A program made the position numbers and the translations under genes. The notes beneath the pieces were generated by a model, which searched no databases, was not told where the DNA came from, and was given only the letters and a program-made list of their open reading frames with translations. A DNA stretch of 64,000 bases from Nostoc sp. C052 (GTDB taxonomy: Bacteria; Cyanobacteriota; Cyanobacteriia; Cyanobacteriales; Nostocaceae): positions 7,759,501 to 7,823,500 of the forward strand of contig NZ_CP040272.1 in assembly GCF_013393905.1 (NCBI RefSeq). The letters run 5' to 3'. Below, one piece after another: positions 44,476-54,532 of this stretch (position 1 is the stretch's first letter; each line of letters starts with the position of its first letter).

Positions 44476-45468
44476 CAAAATAATCCTGTGGATTTCCAAC
44501 AATCGAGTATATGTTCTATCCCATGTAAATATGGAATAAACTAAAAGATTGCATCTGATTTTATATTTATGTTTGGCTGAAATAATATTGTGCTTAATAT
44601 TTTTAATTAACTTTATCTGGATAAAAATAAATATCTACAATCTGGTCATTTGCCACAGCCATCACAACAGATTATTGAACCACATCTGTCGTAAGGGCAC
44701 ACATTAAACTGAAACTTCTTTAAAACCTCGTTTCCAGCCGGAGGCTGGAAATGCAACTCAAAAGTGGCTCTGCCGCGAGTTCGAGAGGCAGAGCCTCAAC
44801 GACGAGCATTCCCAGTCTCCGACTGGGAACGAGTTAATCTAAGAGCTAGTTCTAGGCTAACTTTCACGTTCAGTTGACACTAATGAGCAATGCTGTGCCT
44901 CTACCGCGTGCAATACCTTTCGGTTAAGGGGAAAAGGGGAAGGTAGGGCAAGGGGCGGGGGAAAAGGGAAAAGAAAAACCTTTAACCTTTAACCCTTAAC
45001 CTTTTCCCCAAACCCAATTTCAAGTTAAAAATGCTTAACCGAACAGTATTGCTACCGCGTGGTCTATTTATATCTGCGATCGCAGTTGAGCTAGACCTAA
45101 TCTAAAATCAGTAAAATTACTTACAACGTTCAAGGAAATAGATCGTGTCCTACAGACACAGCAATGTTAATTTGTCTGCCTCTACAACATAATTACAAGG
45201 CAATACTAACAAGCGATCGCTTGTCAAAAACATTGTTTTCTCGTTTAAATGAGGGGTCTGACCCTCTATTGATCATTAGTAGGAAGGGGTTTTGGTCAAG
45301 TCATCCTTATTAGTAATCAACTTCCGCCTTAGTTCACAGGATGACGCTGGCTGAACAAGCGATTAAACTATGGATAATGTCGAGCAACTGTTGCTTTTAA
45401 CACCACTTACATAAATTTAATCTCATTGTTAAATCTAAAATCTCATCCCGCTATATAAAATACCAGTT
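44476..45468. repeat. 1-kb spacer of dispersed palindromic elements
   Basis: No gene is seen. 44727-44833 is a compound palindromic element with three hairpins: TTCCAGCCGGAGGCTGGAA, GAGGCAGAGCCTC and CCCAGTCTCCGACTGGG. 44923-45060 holds the A/G-rich inverted element (GGGGAAAAGGGG... and ...CCTTTTCCCC), bounded by TTCGGTTAAG and CTTAACCGAACAGTATTG. The remaining 400 bp before the cyclase is AT-rich and holds a short hairpin (GAGGGGTCTGACCCTC, about 45250-45266). Confidence 0.7.
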
Positions 45469-48054
45469 ATGTCAGCGTATCAAGGAAGTTGTGGGGAGAC
45501 CACTGATGTGATTATTGGTGTTCACAACCAAGAAAACCTCGAATTACAAGCGAATTCTGCTCCTGTGGGTGCTCTTGCCACAAGACAAGGAACTTTTTCT
45601 ACGTTTCTTGCTCCCCTGACTCAGGATACTTTTAAACAGGTCGTTAAGGATGTCGAGCAAAAATTACAGATTGTCCATCAAACCCTATCAATGCTGGATT
45701 CTCATGGGTTTGAAACCATTCTGCAAGAAATGTTGCATTCGATTACCTTAAAAACCGGGGAATTACTGGGTGCAGACCGGACGACGATATTTTTATTGGA
45801 TGAAGAAAAACAAGAACTCTGGTCAATTTTAGCTGAGGGTGAGGGCGGTCGCTCTTTAGAAATTCGTATCCCCGCAAATAAAGGCATTGGTGGTGAAGTT
45901 GCCACTTTTAAAGAAGTTATCAATATTCCCTTTGATTTTTATAACGATCCGCGATCGCATTTTGCCCAAGAACAAGAAAAAAGAACTGGTTATCGCACCT
46001 ACACCATGCTCGCTTTGCCGTTGTTAAATGAACATGGGCAATTAGTTGCAGTAGTACAATTACTGAATAAATTAAAATCTGGAAATAACCACGATGCTGC
46101 ACTTGCAGAGCGAATTGATACCAGAGGTTTTAGCTGTGCTGACGAACAATTATTTCAAGAATTTGCCCCTTCGATTCGCCTAATTTTAGAGTCTTCGCGC
46201 TCTTTTTATGTAGCTACCCAAAAACAAAGAGCGGTGGCGGCGCTGATGAAGGCAATTAAGTCACTTTCTCAAAGCAGTCTGGACTTAGAAGACACACTCA
46301 AACGAGTGATGGATGAAGCCAAGGAGCTGATGAATGCCGATCGCAGTACACTATGGTTAATAGACCGCGATCGTCATGAATTGTGGACGAAAATCACTCA
46401 GGATGATGGTTCAACGAAAGAGTTGCGAGTCCCTGTAGGTAAAGGTTTTGCTGGGATCGTCGCGGCTTCTGGCAAAAAGCTGAATATAGGCTTTGATTTG
46501 TACTACGATCCTGACTCAGAAACAGCCCAAAAACTAGACCAGCAAAATGGCTATCGCACCTGTAGCTTACTTTGTATGCCAGTGTTTAATGCCGATCAAC
46601 AACTGATTGGCGTTACCCAACTCGTAAATAAAAAGAAAAATGGTGATTTTCCCCCTTATAATCCAGCTGATTGGCCCAAAGCTCCCGACTGCTTCCAAGC
46701 TAGCTTTGACCGCAACGATGAAGAATTCATGGAAGCTTTTAATATTCAAGCAGGAGTAGCGCTGCAAAATGCCCAGTTGTTTGCCACAGTCAAGCAACAA
46801 GAACAAATGCAACGGGATATTCTGCGTAGTCTTTCCAATGGAGTAGTTTCCACTGATAAAACTGGGTTAATTATCGCCGCCAATGAAAGCGCCCAACGTT
46901 TGCTAGGACTGGGAATAAATGACCGTTTAGAAGGTAAATTAGTTAATGATGTCATTGGCATCAAAGAAGGCGACTTTAGCAAGTGGTATCAGGATGCTTT
47001 ACATGCAGTTGACTTAAAAGGTCGTCAGCAATATTACCCCGATCGCACACTTATTAGCACTGGTACAGAACAGCATAGTATTAATTTATCGATTAACACC
47101 ATTGCCGATGCTAGCGACCAAGAGCAAGTCCGGGGGGCGCTGGTGGTAATGGAAGATATTAGTGATGAAAAGCGGCTCAAGAGTACGATGTACCGCTACA
47201 TGACCCAGGAATTAGCCGAAGAATTGCTGAAATTAGATGATGCTAAACTAGGAGGCGATCGCAAAGAAGTTTCGATATTATTTTCGGATATTCGTGGCTA
47301 CACCACTTTGACAGAAAACTTAGAAGCAGAAGAAGTGGTAAGTATGCTCAATGAATATTTTGAATCAATGGTGGAGGCAGTCTTTAAACATAAAGGCACT
47401 CTTGACAAATACATCGGCGATGCCATCATGGCTGTGTTTGGTTCTCCTTTACCATTAGAAGAACATGCTTGGATGGCAGTGCAAACATCCTTAGAAATGC
47501 GTGTTCGTCTACACGAATTTAATCAACGTCGCTATACAGATGATAAGCCCAAAATTAAAATTGGCATTGGCATCAACTCCGATACCGTGATTAGTGGAAA
47601 TATCGGCTCTAGTAAGCGGATGGAATTTACCGCTATTGGTGATGGCGTTAATCTTGGCTCCCGCTTAGAAAGTGTTAGTAAGCAATATGGTTGCGATATT
47701 ATTATTAGCCATAATACTTTTCAACCATGCCAAGAGCAAATTTGGGCTAGAGAACTAGATTACATTCGTGTTAAAGGTAGAAACGAACCAGTAGCTATAT
47801 ATGAATTATTGGGTTTGCGTTCCAATCCAATTGAAAGCGAAAAATTGCAAGTAATTGAGCATTATCATAAAGGGCGTGAGTATTACCTCAAGCGGCAGTT
47901 TTCTCGTGCTAGAGCTGAGTTTGCTAATGTTTTGGCAGCCGATAGCCAGGACAAAGCTGCTATGTTGCACTTATTGCGTTGTCAGCATTGGTTACAATCA
48001 CCCCCAACAGAATCAGATTGGGATGAAGGAGTCTGGACATTTCAGGAAAAATAA
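45469..48054 (+). CDS. cyaB: Adenylate cyclase, GAF-GAF-PAS-class III cyclase (CyaB-type)
   Basis: 861 residues, close to the Anabaena CyaB1/CyaB2 proteins in size and order. GAF-A (about 70-230) and GAF-B (about 270-435) each have the cyclic-nucleotide-binding NKxnFx3DE signature (NK...FSCADE; NK...FDRNDE). A PAS domain (about 450-570) precedes the class III catalytic domain (about 595-775). Metal ligands are Asp607 and Asp651, adenine-specifying residues Lys647 and Thr721, and transition-state residues Asn728 and Arg732, all present. So it should be active and make cAMP. In the family, GAF-B binds cAMP and gives positive feedback. A TPR-like C terminus follows. It is single, facing the MFS gene downstream on the same strand. 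Confidence 0.93.
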   Translation: MSAYQGSCGETTDVIIGVHNQENLELQANSAPVGALATRQGTFSTFLAPLTQDTFKQVVKDVEQKLQIVHQTLSMLDSHGFETILQEMLHSITLKTGELLGADRTTIFLLDEEKQELWSILAEGEGGRSLEIRIPANKGIGGEVATFKEVINIPFDFYNDPRSHFAQEQEKRTGYRTYTMLALPLLNEHGQLVAVVQLLNKLKSGNNHDAALAERIDTRGFSCADEQLFQEFAPSIRLILESSRSFYVATQKQRAVAALMKAIKSLSQSSLDLEDTLKRVMDEAKELMNADRSTLWLIDRDRHELWTKITQDDGSTKELRVPVGKGFAGIVAASGKKLNIGFDLYYDPDSETAQKLDQQNGYRTCSLLCMPVFNADQQLIGVTQLVNKKKNGDFPPYNPADWPKAPDCFQASFDRNDEEFMEAFNIQAGVALQNAQLFATVKQQEQMQRDILRSLSNGVVSTDKTGLIIAANESAQRLLGLGINDRLEGKLVNDVIGIKEGDFSKWYQDALHAVDLKGRQQYYPDRTLISTGTEQHSINLSINTIADASDQEQVRGALVVMEDISDEKRLKSTMYRYMTQELAEELLKLDDAKLGGDRKEVSILFSDIRGYTTLTENLEAEEVVSMLNEYFESMVEAVFKHKGTLDKYIGDAIMAVFGSPLPLEEHAWMAVQTSLEMRVRLHEFNQRRYTDDKPKIKIGIGINSDTVISGNIGSSKRMEFTAIGDGVNLGSRLESVSKQYGCDIIISHNTFQPCQEQIWARELDYIRVKGRNEPVAIYELLGLRSNPIESEKLQVIEHYHKGREYYLKRQFSRARAEFANVLAADSQDKAAMLHLLRCQHWLQSPPTESDWDEGVWTFQEK

Positions 48055-48384
48055 CACCAATTCAAAATTCAAAATTAAGAAAGCCTGCTCTAATGTAGGT
48101 TTTCAGGTTTTATCTGTCACATTCTTTTTTTTAAATTGGTATAACTACTAAAGAAATTCCTTGTAGAGACGGCGATTTATCGCGTCTCTCTTTCTATTTT
48201 GGGTGTTAGACATAGCTGAAAAGTTCAAAGTTAGTATAGTACATACAGCAGATTCCAGGGAAATGAAGTACAAAATCTCATAAAAAGTCATATACCAAGG
48301 CACTTTCAACCCAAGTAAGAGTTCACTATTCCCTGCTGTATGTATGGTGCGTAAATCCTAATTATTTTCTTAAATACTAGATTT
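48055..48384. other. 330-bp spacer with a dispersed repeat
   Basis: ATTCAAAATTCAAAATTA direct repeat (about 48057-48076) right after the cyclase stop. The TTGTAGAGACGGCGATTTATCGCGTCTCT hairpin repeat is at 48161-48188. The remainder is AT-rich and is presumably the MFS promoter region. Confidence 0.6.
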
Positions 48385-49830
48385 ATGGATTCTTCTCAAA
48401 TTGAAACAAATGCGCCTCTTTCTATAGAAATTACTGAGATTTCCTCACCATCAATAACACTCTCTCCTACCTCGACACTCATCCCTCCTATCTCTAAAGA
48501 TGGTATTCGCAAGAGTTTGAAGGCTTCTACTATCGATGGTATTTTCGCAGCAATTTTCTCTATTGGCACTGGTGGAGTTTTGCTAGGTAACTTCTTAGTG
48601 GAGTTAGATGCCAGTCCGATGGTATTTGGTATGGTAAGTTCTATCCCCATGTTGGTGAATCTCTTTCAGCCAATGGGTGCTTACTTATCTGAACGTAGCA
48701 CTAGCCGCTTTCAATATTCCCTTCGTACTCATGGGATTGGTCGGCTACTGTGGCTGATTTTAGTAATTGGCATTTTTAGCTTTGGTGCGGGAGCGCTTAA
48801 TTCCCAGCAATTAGTGGCGTTGTCGCTTGTAATTCTCGTATCTAGCCATCTTTTAGGAGGATTAGGAACTGCATCGTGGTTCAGTTGGATAGCAATGTTA
48901 GTCCCACGGCGATTACGAGGTAGATATTTTGGGCTACGCAATAGCCTTGCTAACTTAACCGAGTTGATTGGTTTGCCAATAGCCGGTTTAGTCGTATCAC
49001 ATTGGTACGGAGGGACTATTCAAGGTTATGGAGTGATTTTGCTCTTAGGCATTATCTTTGGAATTGTGAGCTTGGGATGTCAGTATTTCCAGGTAGATAT
49101 AAATCCCCAATTACAAAATACTTATTATGCTAACTCATCTCAAACCAGTAATATTCAGTCAAACTCTGCACGAAAAGAACCTGGTGAGATATCTGAAGCA
49201 ATCTCTCTGCCGCAAATACCAGCTACCCAAAACCAGATAGATAGCAGCATTTGGAAAAACTCTAATTTTTTGGTGTTTCTACTTTATTTTGGTTCATGGA
49301 CGTTTGCTGTTAACCTAAGTGCCCCGTTTTTTAATCTCTACTTGCTAGATACCCTGAACCTAGATGTGAGTTGGGTAACTTTCTACAACAGCCTACGAGC
49401 AGGGGCACACATGGTAATGCTGATCGTGTGGGGTAGATTAGCAGATAAAATAGGCAATCGTCCGATTCTAATTTCTACTGGAATTCTAATTGCTATCATA
49501 CCTTGGCTGTGGCTGAAGATGGGTTCTAGTCCTCTCGATCTTTGGCTGTGGTTGCCGCTGCTACATATTTTCATTGGGGCTAATTGGGGAGGAGTTGACT
49601 TGTGTAATAAAAATCTCCAAATAGAGATTGCACCAGTCAAAAATCAGTCTATCTATTTTGCGATCGCAGCAGCAATAGCTGGCGTAAGTGGTGCTTTAGG
49701 AGCAACTATCGGTGGCTTCATCGCTCAATTTGCTGGGTCTTTTGGCATAGCGGAAGTATTTATTGTATCTGGTATATTACGATTAGCTTCACTTGTACCA
49801 CTTATCGTTAAAAAAGATTTGGGTACTTAG
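48385..49830 (+). CDS. MFS transporter
   Basis: 481 residues. A hydrophilic Ser/Thr/Pro-rich N-terminal 45 residues are followed by about 12 helices of the major facilitator fold. Conserved bits are RRLRGRYFGLRNSLANL (loop motif), the central hydrophilic loop (about 225-280) and GRLADKIGNRPILI (motif A of the second half). The substrate cannot be read. It converges with the GT14/mys block: the glycosyltransferase stop is 172 bp away on the opposite strand. Confidence 0.88.
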   Translation: MDSSQIETNAPLSIEITEISSPSITLSPTSTLIPPISKDGIRKSLKASTIDGIFAAIFSIGTGGVLLGNFLVELDASPMVFGMVSSIPMLVNLFQPMGAYLSERSTSRFQYSLRTHGIGRLLWLILVIGIFSFGAGALNSQQLVALSLVILVSSHLLGGLGTASWFSWIAMLVPRRLRGRYFGLRNSLANLTELIGLPIAGLVVSHWYGGTIQGYGVILLLGIIFGIVSLGCQYFQVDINPQLQNTYYANSSQTSNIQSNSARKEPGEISEAISLPQIPATQNQIDSSIWKNSNFLVFLLYFGSWTFAVNLSAPFFNLYLLDTLNLDVSWVTFYNSLRAGAHMVMLIVWGRLADKIGNRPILISTGILIAIIPWLWLKMGSSPLDLWLWLPLLHIFIGANWGGVDLCNKNLQIEIAPVKNQSIYFAIAAAIAGVSGALGATIGGFIAQFAGSFGIAEVFIVSGILRLASLVPLIVKKDLGT

Positions 49831-50001
49831 GATGAAATTTGTTGCTTATGGATGTGAGAGGTTGTTTGAAAAGTCTAATTTATTACTCACCGGGCGACTA
49901 GAAGTCGCAGCTATACAGACAAAACCCACCTCCGTGGGTTAAAAACTCTTGATTTTGTATTTGAATTGTTAACTCACTGGGTTTAGCAAAATGTGTAATC
50001 G

Positions 50002-50913
50002 CTAGGATGTAATCTTATCAAGTTCATCAAGAATTTTGCTATCTATATCAATGTCAAATTTTCGAGCGAAGTGAGCAGATGATGCTAGCAAATTTGGCAA
50101 GTCTTCCATCAGCAATGTCTTAGGATGACTGCCTCCATCTGACCAATCAATATAGCGCCTACGGTCGTTTTGCAGTTTCAGATGAGGTGAATTAGCAAGT
50201 ACAGTTTGAAAATAGGACTCATCTGCATACTGAAGCTTACTGTAGTATAAGGTTAATGCATTTTTCTGGCTGTGAAAATCGATAATGTACTTAGCAGCTT
50301 TGCTATTGGCACAAAACCATTGACTTCCACTGAAGCAAGCAAGTTTTTTAGAAAAAGGAAGGAAAGGTTTAGTTAATAACGGATGTTCAAAACATATTTC
50401 TAGATTCAGATGTGCCAAATGTTTTTTTGAGTAATTGAAAGAAAACGATTTCGTACAGTATCGCTGATAGGATTTTTTTTGCCATAAAATGCTCGGTCTT
50501 AAATCATATTTATAAGTTTCATAAGTGATTTTCTCATGCTGAATATAAGCATCATAAGAATTTGAGTTCAGATCATCCAATATTTGATTTGCATTTTTAA
50601 TGGGATAGTCTGCTCCACTAAGTAATACAAACCAATCTGGTGGCTCTGGAACTTCGTACATTAATTTAAGTGCTTGTACTGTAGCTTCTACTAAAACAAA
50701 ACTTGCCCACTCTGTTTGTAGATGAGGGCGTACTAATAAAACATTTTTTGATAGAGTATTTACAGATAAATCACATTTTGAGAAATCATGATGACACACA
50801 ATGACAGGATAGTTAAACATACTATTTAACTTATTTATTAGTCTGTAAATTTGTAGAGGTTTCCGATGAGTTAGTAAAACAAAACCTATCAAACTCCTGG
50901 GAGAATTAGACAT
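50002..50913 (-). CDS. Core-2/I-branching beta-1,6-GlcNAc transferase family (GT14-like) glycosyltransferase
   Basis: 303 residues. The family start IGFVLLTHRKPLQIYRLINKL and the donor-site stretch EWASFVLVEATVQALKLM are followed by PDWFVLLSGADYPIK, with the usual D-Y-P element. A central FSGSQWFCANSKAAKYII and ADESYFQTVLANS also match the GT14 (Branch) fold. No membrane segment, so cytoplasmic. It starts 140 bp downstream of mysD on the same strand, with AT-rich sequence and a GCGATCGC between. It could extend the MAA locus, e.g. glycosylation of a mycosporine, or serve cell-surface glycans. The base composition is more AT-rich than in mysC/mysD. Confidence 0.83.
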   Translation of the reverse strand: MSNSPRSLIGFVLLTHRKPLQIYRLINKLNSMFNYPVIVCHHDFSKCDLSVNTLSKNVLLVRPHLQTEWASFVLVEATVQALKLMYEVPEPPDWFVLLSGADYPIKNANQILDDLNSNSYDAYIQHEKITYETYKYDLRPSILWQKKSYQRYCTKSFSFNYSKKHLAHLNLEICFEHPLLTKPFLPFSKKLACFSGSQWFCANSKAAKYIIDFHSQKNALTLYYSKLQYADESYFQTVLANSPHLKLQNDRRRYIDWSDGGSHPKTLLMEDLPNLLASSAHFARKFDIDIDSKILDELDKITS

Positions 50914-51053
50914 TTACTTAAGTTGTGTATCTTTAAAATATTTTAAAATTATGTATATTTGTGTAAATTAATATTTGGTAGTATTTAAATACCGATAGGA
51001 GAGCGATCGCTCTCCAACCCACTACAAGCAGAAAACCTATGGTGATAAATTCA

Positions 51054-52103
51054 CTAACAATTCTGCAACACCTTTTGATTACTGCCCAAGGTTTCATTGA
51101 TAGCTGTCATTAATAACTCATTTACAGAGATTCCCGCGGCCTTTGCCATACAAGAAATCACACTTTTGGGGGCAAAAGAACAATACAACCCAGCTTCTAA
51201 AAACCAAGGTTCTCCCTTTGGGTCGATGCGGAAGTCAAATAAACTGTAGTGACGACAACCCAAAGCCTGATGACACTTCTTAGCTACTTGCTGAACCTTT
51301 TCGGTAATTGGATCGTTAGGGTCTACTATCCAAGCTTTGATATTATCTTTAGCAGCACAATCTAAGTTACCATCGTCCGTTTGTTTGAGTTTATCAGCAA
51401 AGTTACGGATGGGTTTATCGTTGGAGTTTACTTGATACTCTTCAAGGGGTAAACCCACTAGGTCGCCGTCTTTGACAATGATACCGCATCTGACTTCTCG
51501 ACCGAGTTCGATGAATTCTTCTACGATCACCTCTGAAGCATATTCAAATGCTTGTTTGAGAGCAACATTATAATCAGTAACGTCTTTGACTAAGACCACC
51601 CCTAAAGAGTTGTCAGAACTTGCAGGTTTAACGATCGCTGGAGGTGTAATTGTCGGAACGTCTCCTTGGCGAAGTAGTTCTCCACGAGGCACTTTTACCC
51701 CTGCTGCTTCGACAATTGCTTTGGCTCTGCCTTTGTGCGCTGCGATCGCCATGATATCTGGAGTATTGCCTACGTAAGGAATCTTCAGCAGGTCGAATAG
51801 GGCGCGGTAGTGAGTCATTCCAGGAATACAAAACATTTGCGGTAACACGAGATCAATGTTTTGCGCTGTTATAAACTCTATAGCATCAAACAGAGTCATC
51901 GGTTTGGTATCAGCAATATCTTCACGGCTGAGTGAGGGAGGAAATCGCCATTGGCGATCGGGTGTGATGTAGGCAATCTGAAAGTCATAGTGCGATCGCT
52001 CTGCCGTTGCCGCGAGACAGTCTTGGGCATAAAGGCGTGACAAATCACAGTAAAAATCATTGTATGCAGACCCAACTAAATGAAGAATACGAAGTACTGA
52101 CAT
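51054..52103 (-). CDS. mysD: MysD, D-Ala-D-Ala ligase-like MAA synthetase
   Basis: 349-residue ATP-grasp enzyme similar to D-Ala-D-Ala ligase. In MAA biosynthesis MysD joins an amino acid (Ser, Thr or others) to mycosporine-glycine, giving shinorine, porphyra-334 or similar sunscreens. ATP-grasp features are present: IVKPASSDNSLGVVLVKD, VIVEEFIELGREVRCGII, and the C-terminal HYSLFDFRIDPKGEPWFLEAGLYCSF. The setting after mysC (134 bp gap with ATTACGA repeats) settles the role over a cell-wall ligase. The amino acid used cannot be predicted reliably. Confidence 0.9.
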   Translation of the reverse strand: MSVLRILHLVGSAYNDFYCDLSRLYAQDCLAATAERSHYDFQIAYITPDRQWRFPPSLSREDIADTKPMTLFDAIEFITAQNIDLVLPQMFCIPGMTHYRALFDLLKIPYVGNTPDIMAIAAHKGRAKAIVEAAGVKVPRGELLRQGDVPTITPPAIVKPASSDNSLGVVLVKDVTDYNVALKQAFEYASEVIVEEFIELGREVRCGIIVKDGDLVGLPLEEYQVNSNDKPIRNFADKLKQTDDGNLDCAAKDNIKAWIVDPNDPITEKVQQVAKKCHQALGCRHYSLFDFRIDPKGEPWFLEAGLYCSFAPKSVISCMAKAAGISVNELLMTAINETLGSNQKVLQNC

Positions 52104-52237
52104 TATTCATCTTCCTATGTAGTATTAGAATTGATATATCGGTTATCAGTTGAGTGAGCGACAAGAACCTCTCCCCGCAAACGAGGAAGGGACTATAATG
52201 TGCATGAATTCTTCTTCAATTACGAATTACGAATTAT

Positions 52238-53635
52238 TTAATCCCCACCTAATTCCACTAGTTTGCCAATATTGAAGTCTATTTTTACCCATCCTTTGAG
52301 TTGTTGGAGATTCTTTAGTAAAAGCAAGGGAATCTGCCAATGATGCAAAGTCAAAAATGGTATGGGGTCATCAAGACTATAAATAGCATCAGTGCCCCGC
52401 ACTAGAGTATTAATCGATGTTTGCAATTGTTTCCAAGAACGAATACCAGTTAGTCGCCAGACTTCGTGATATAAAAAGTAAGTCGGCTTGCTACTTGCTA
52501 AGGGTTCCAGAGGTGCAGCTAGGGGAGTTTTACCAAGATAGGCATCTGCAACACCGGGGTGATTGTAGAACATTGTGATTGCCGAATGGGTACGAGGATT
52601 GCATTCAATGGCGTAAACTGTACCGTCTTCTGCTTGGATAAAGTCAAAAGAAACTTGCCCAGTCAGTGCCAAACTCTTGATGAAGTGTTGCACCCATTCA
52701 CGAATTTGGAGATTTTCGACGTTTTCATAGTTGATTTGAAACGCAGAAGAGTTTGAACAGCAATGCAATCTTAATTCCCCATCCCGCACTGTACTATGTG
52801 TGCATAACTCTTTACCAGGGATAAACTCTTGCATAATCCAAGGTTTTTCTGGACTGATGGGTAAACTGTTGACAAAGGCTGCTGTCTCCTCTGGGGTGTC
52901 GCAGGGAAGTTTGGTTAAATTTAAGCGGCGAACAGAGTCGTAATCAATACTTTTAAGAATATATTTGCGGGTTTCTTGACTAAAATCGAAATTGATAACT
53001 TGTTGAGGATCGGTGATTTTAAACGATTTGGGGACAGATAAACCAAGCGATCGCGCCCGATCGGTAAAGGCAAATTTATCATCCAACATTTTGGTTATAT
53101 CTGGATCGAAGTGGAAAACTTCGCAGTATTCTGATAATACAGGCTTTGCTAAAGAGTCATAATAGCTAGCGACAGGACTGCATACAGGTACATAAACGTC
53201 AACCTTTTCTTGCTTGACAATTTCTACTAGCGCCTGGATATAGCTTTCTGGATCTGATTGTGGAGCCGGAACTGTATAAAAACGACTTACCGCTTTTGAG
53301 AATCTATGACCAGACAACCAGTATTTGTGACCTTCAATCAAAATAACTCTGTGTCCTGCGGTATGGAAGGAGCGAGCAAGTTGCAATGCTTTAGTCATCT
53401 TGGCTCCACTTACCAAGATAGTCTGAGGATGAGCAGCTACGACAGCTTTTTTCGTAAACGGCGATCGCATCATACCCCACAACAAAGATATCAACACTAT
53501 CAAAGCATTGAACGGCAAGGCTATTAGTAATAATGTCAGAGTACCGAGAGTCTTGAATAGAGCTACTAGCTTTACCCTAATACCTGTTGATGATGTTGGG
53601 GATTGAGGCAGAGATAAAGAAATTGATTGTGCCAT
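52238..53635 (-). CDS. mysC: MysC, ATP-grasp ligase (mycosporine-glycine synthase)
   Basis: 465-residue ATP-grasp protein that couples glycine to 4-deoxygadusol to form mycosporine-glycine. Its N terminus has a long hydrophobic segment (about residues 28-55: LGTLTLLLIALPFNALIVLISLLWG), so it is probably membrane-associated. The ATP-grasp domain covers about 165-390 (KPWIMQEFIPGKELCTHS, GQVSFDFIQAEDGTVYAIECNPRTHSA). Third in the mysA-B-C-D order. Between mysB and mysC lies a perfect hairpin in the 59 bp spacer. Confidence 0.93.
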   Translation of the reverse strand: MAQSISLSLPQSPTSSTGIRVKLVALFKTLGTLTLLLIALPFNALIVLISLLWGMMRSPFTKKAVVAAHPQTILVSGAKMTKALQLARSFHTAGHRVILIEGHKYWLSGHRFSKAVSRFYTVPAPQSDPESYIQALVEIVKQEKVDVYVPVCSPVASYYDSLAKPVLSEYCEVFHFDPDITKMLDDKFAFTDRARSLGLSVPKSFKITDPQQVINFDFSQETRKYILKSIDYDSVRRLNLTKLPCDTPEETAAFVNSLPISPEKPWIMQEFIPGKELCTHSTVRDGELRLHCCSNSSAFQINYENVENLQIREWVQHFIKSLALTGQVSFDFIQAEDGTVYAIECNPRTHSAITMFYNHPGVADAYLGKTPLAAPLEPLASSKPTYFLYHEVWRLTGIRSWKQLQTSINTLVRGTDAIYSLDDPIPFLTLHHWQIPLLLLKNLQQLKGWVKIDFNIGKLVELGGD

Positions 53636-53655
53636 AAGTCTTTCCTTTGTGTTTA

Positions 53656-53688
53656 TTGTAGAGACGTTGCATTACAACGTCTCTACAA
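53656..53688. repeat. Perfect 14-bp hairpin between mysB and mysC
   Basis: TTGTAGAGACGTTG (53656-53669), 5-nt loop, exact complement 53675-53688. It is a short member of the TGTAGAGACG dispersed family located inside the mys transcript. Confidence 0.85.
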
Positions 53689-53694
53689 ACTTTG

Positions 53695-54528
53695 TTACGC
53701 CACGCGTCTAATTAGGGTTACACCATCTCTGATGGGTAACAGAACTTGCTCTACACGAGGATCGGCGGCAACAACGCGGTTGAACTGAGCGATCGCTTCA
53801 CCGTTGGCGGTGCGTTGTTCTGATGGTAGGTAAACTTGTCCTTGCAACAAAGTGTTATCCACACAGATTAAACCGTCGCGAGTCAGTAAATTACTATCCA
53901 AAATGATCTCGAAGTAATCTACATACTCTTTTTTATCCGCATCAATGAAGATCAGATCGAATACTTCTTTTCTTGCAGCTAGCTTGTGGAGTGTCTCTAA
54001 GGCAGGTGCTACTTCCACAACAATTTTGTCGCCGTGGGGAGACTCACTAAAGCAAGCTTGAGCAAATTCAGCAACATAAGGATCTACTTCACAACCGATA
54101 AGTTGCCCATCACTTGGTAATGCTTCTGCCATTGCTAAAGCTGAATATCCTGTGAACATCCCTACTTCTAGAACGCGCTTTGCTTTGGTGAGATGAACAA
54201 ACATTTTCAATGTCTGTCCTTCCAGATGTCCTGAGAGCATTTCCTGCTCTAGTTGACGCACTGTTTCACCATCGCTGAAACGCTTACTCCAGTCTTCTTT
54301 ACTAGTTTTTTGCGCCAATGCTGTTAAGTAGCTCGATTCGGGAGTAGTGTAATCATCCAAGTAGGGATCTAAACCTACCGCTAATTGAACACCTTGCCGC
54401 AAAGAATCTAATATCTCTACGGGAATGTTGTTCTCTTCTGCTAATTTGAGGGTTTGCTGTAGCTGGGCTACTAAGATACTGTGTGGCGTTATCGGTCTAG
54501 CTGTTTCTCGTCCTAAAACACTTGTCAT
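53695..54528 (-). CDS. mysB: MysB, SAM-dependent O-methyltransferase
   Basis: 277-residue class I methyltransferase (CCoAOMT-like) that methylates demethyl-4-deoxygadusol to 4-deoxygadusol. SAM-binding motif VLEVGMFTGYSALAMAEALP (about residues 117-136), acidic residue in IGCEVDPYVAEFA, and the metal/catalytic stretch DLIFIDADKKEYVDYF (about 191-206) with VDNTLLQG. Starts 4 bp after mysA stops, so translation is probably coupled. Confidence 0.93.
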   Translation of the reverse strand: MTSVLGRETARPITPHSILVAQLQQTLKLAEENNIPVEILDSLRQGVQLAVGLDPYLDDYTTPESSYLTALAQKTSKEDWSKRFSDGETVRQLEQEMLSGHLEGQTLKMFVHLTKAKRVLEVGMFTGYSALAMAEALPSDGQLIGCEVDPYVAEFAQACFSESPHGDKIVVEVAPALETLHKLAARKEVFDLIFIDADKKEYVDYFEIILDSNLLTRDGLICVDNTLLQGQVYLPSEQRTANGEAIAQFNRVVAADPRVEQVLLPIRDGVTLIRRVA

Positions 54529-54532
54529 CTCT

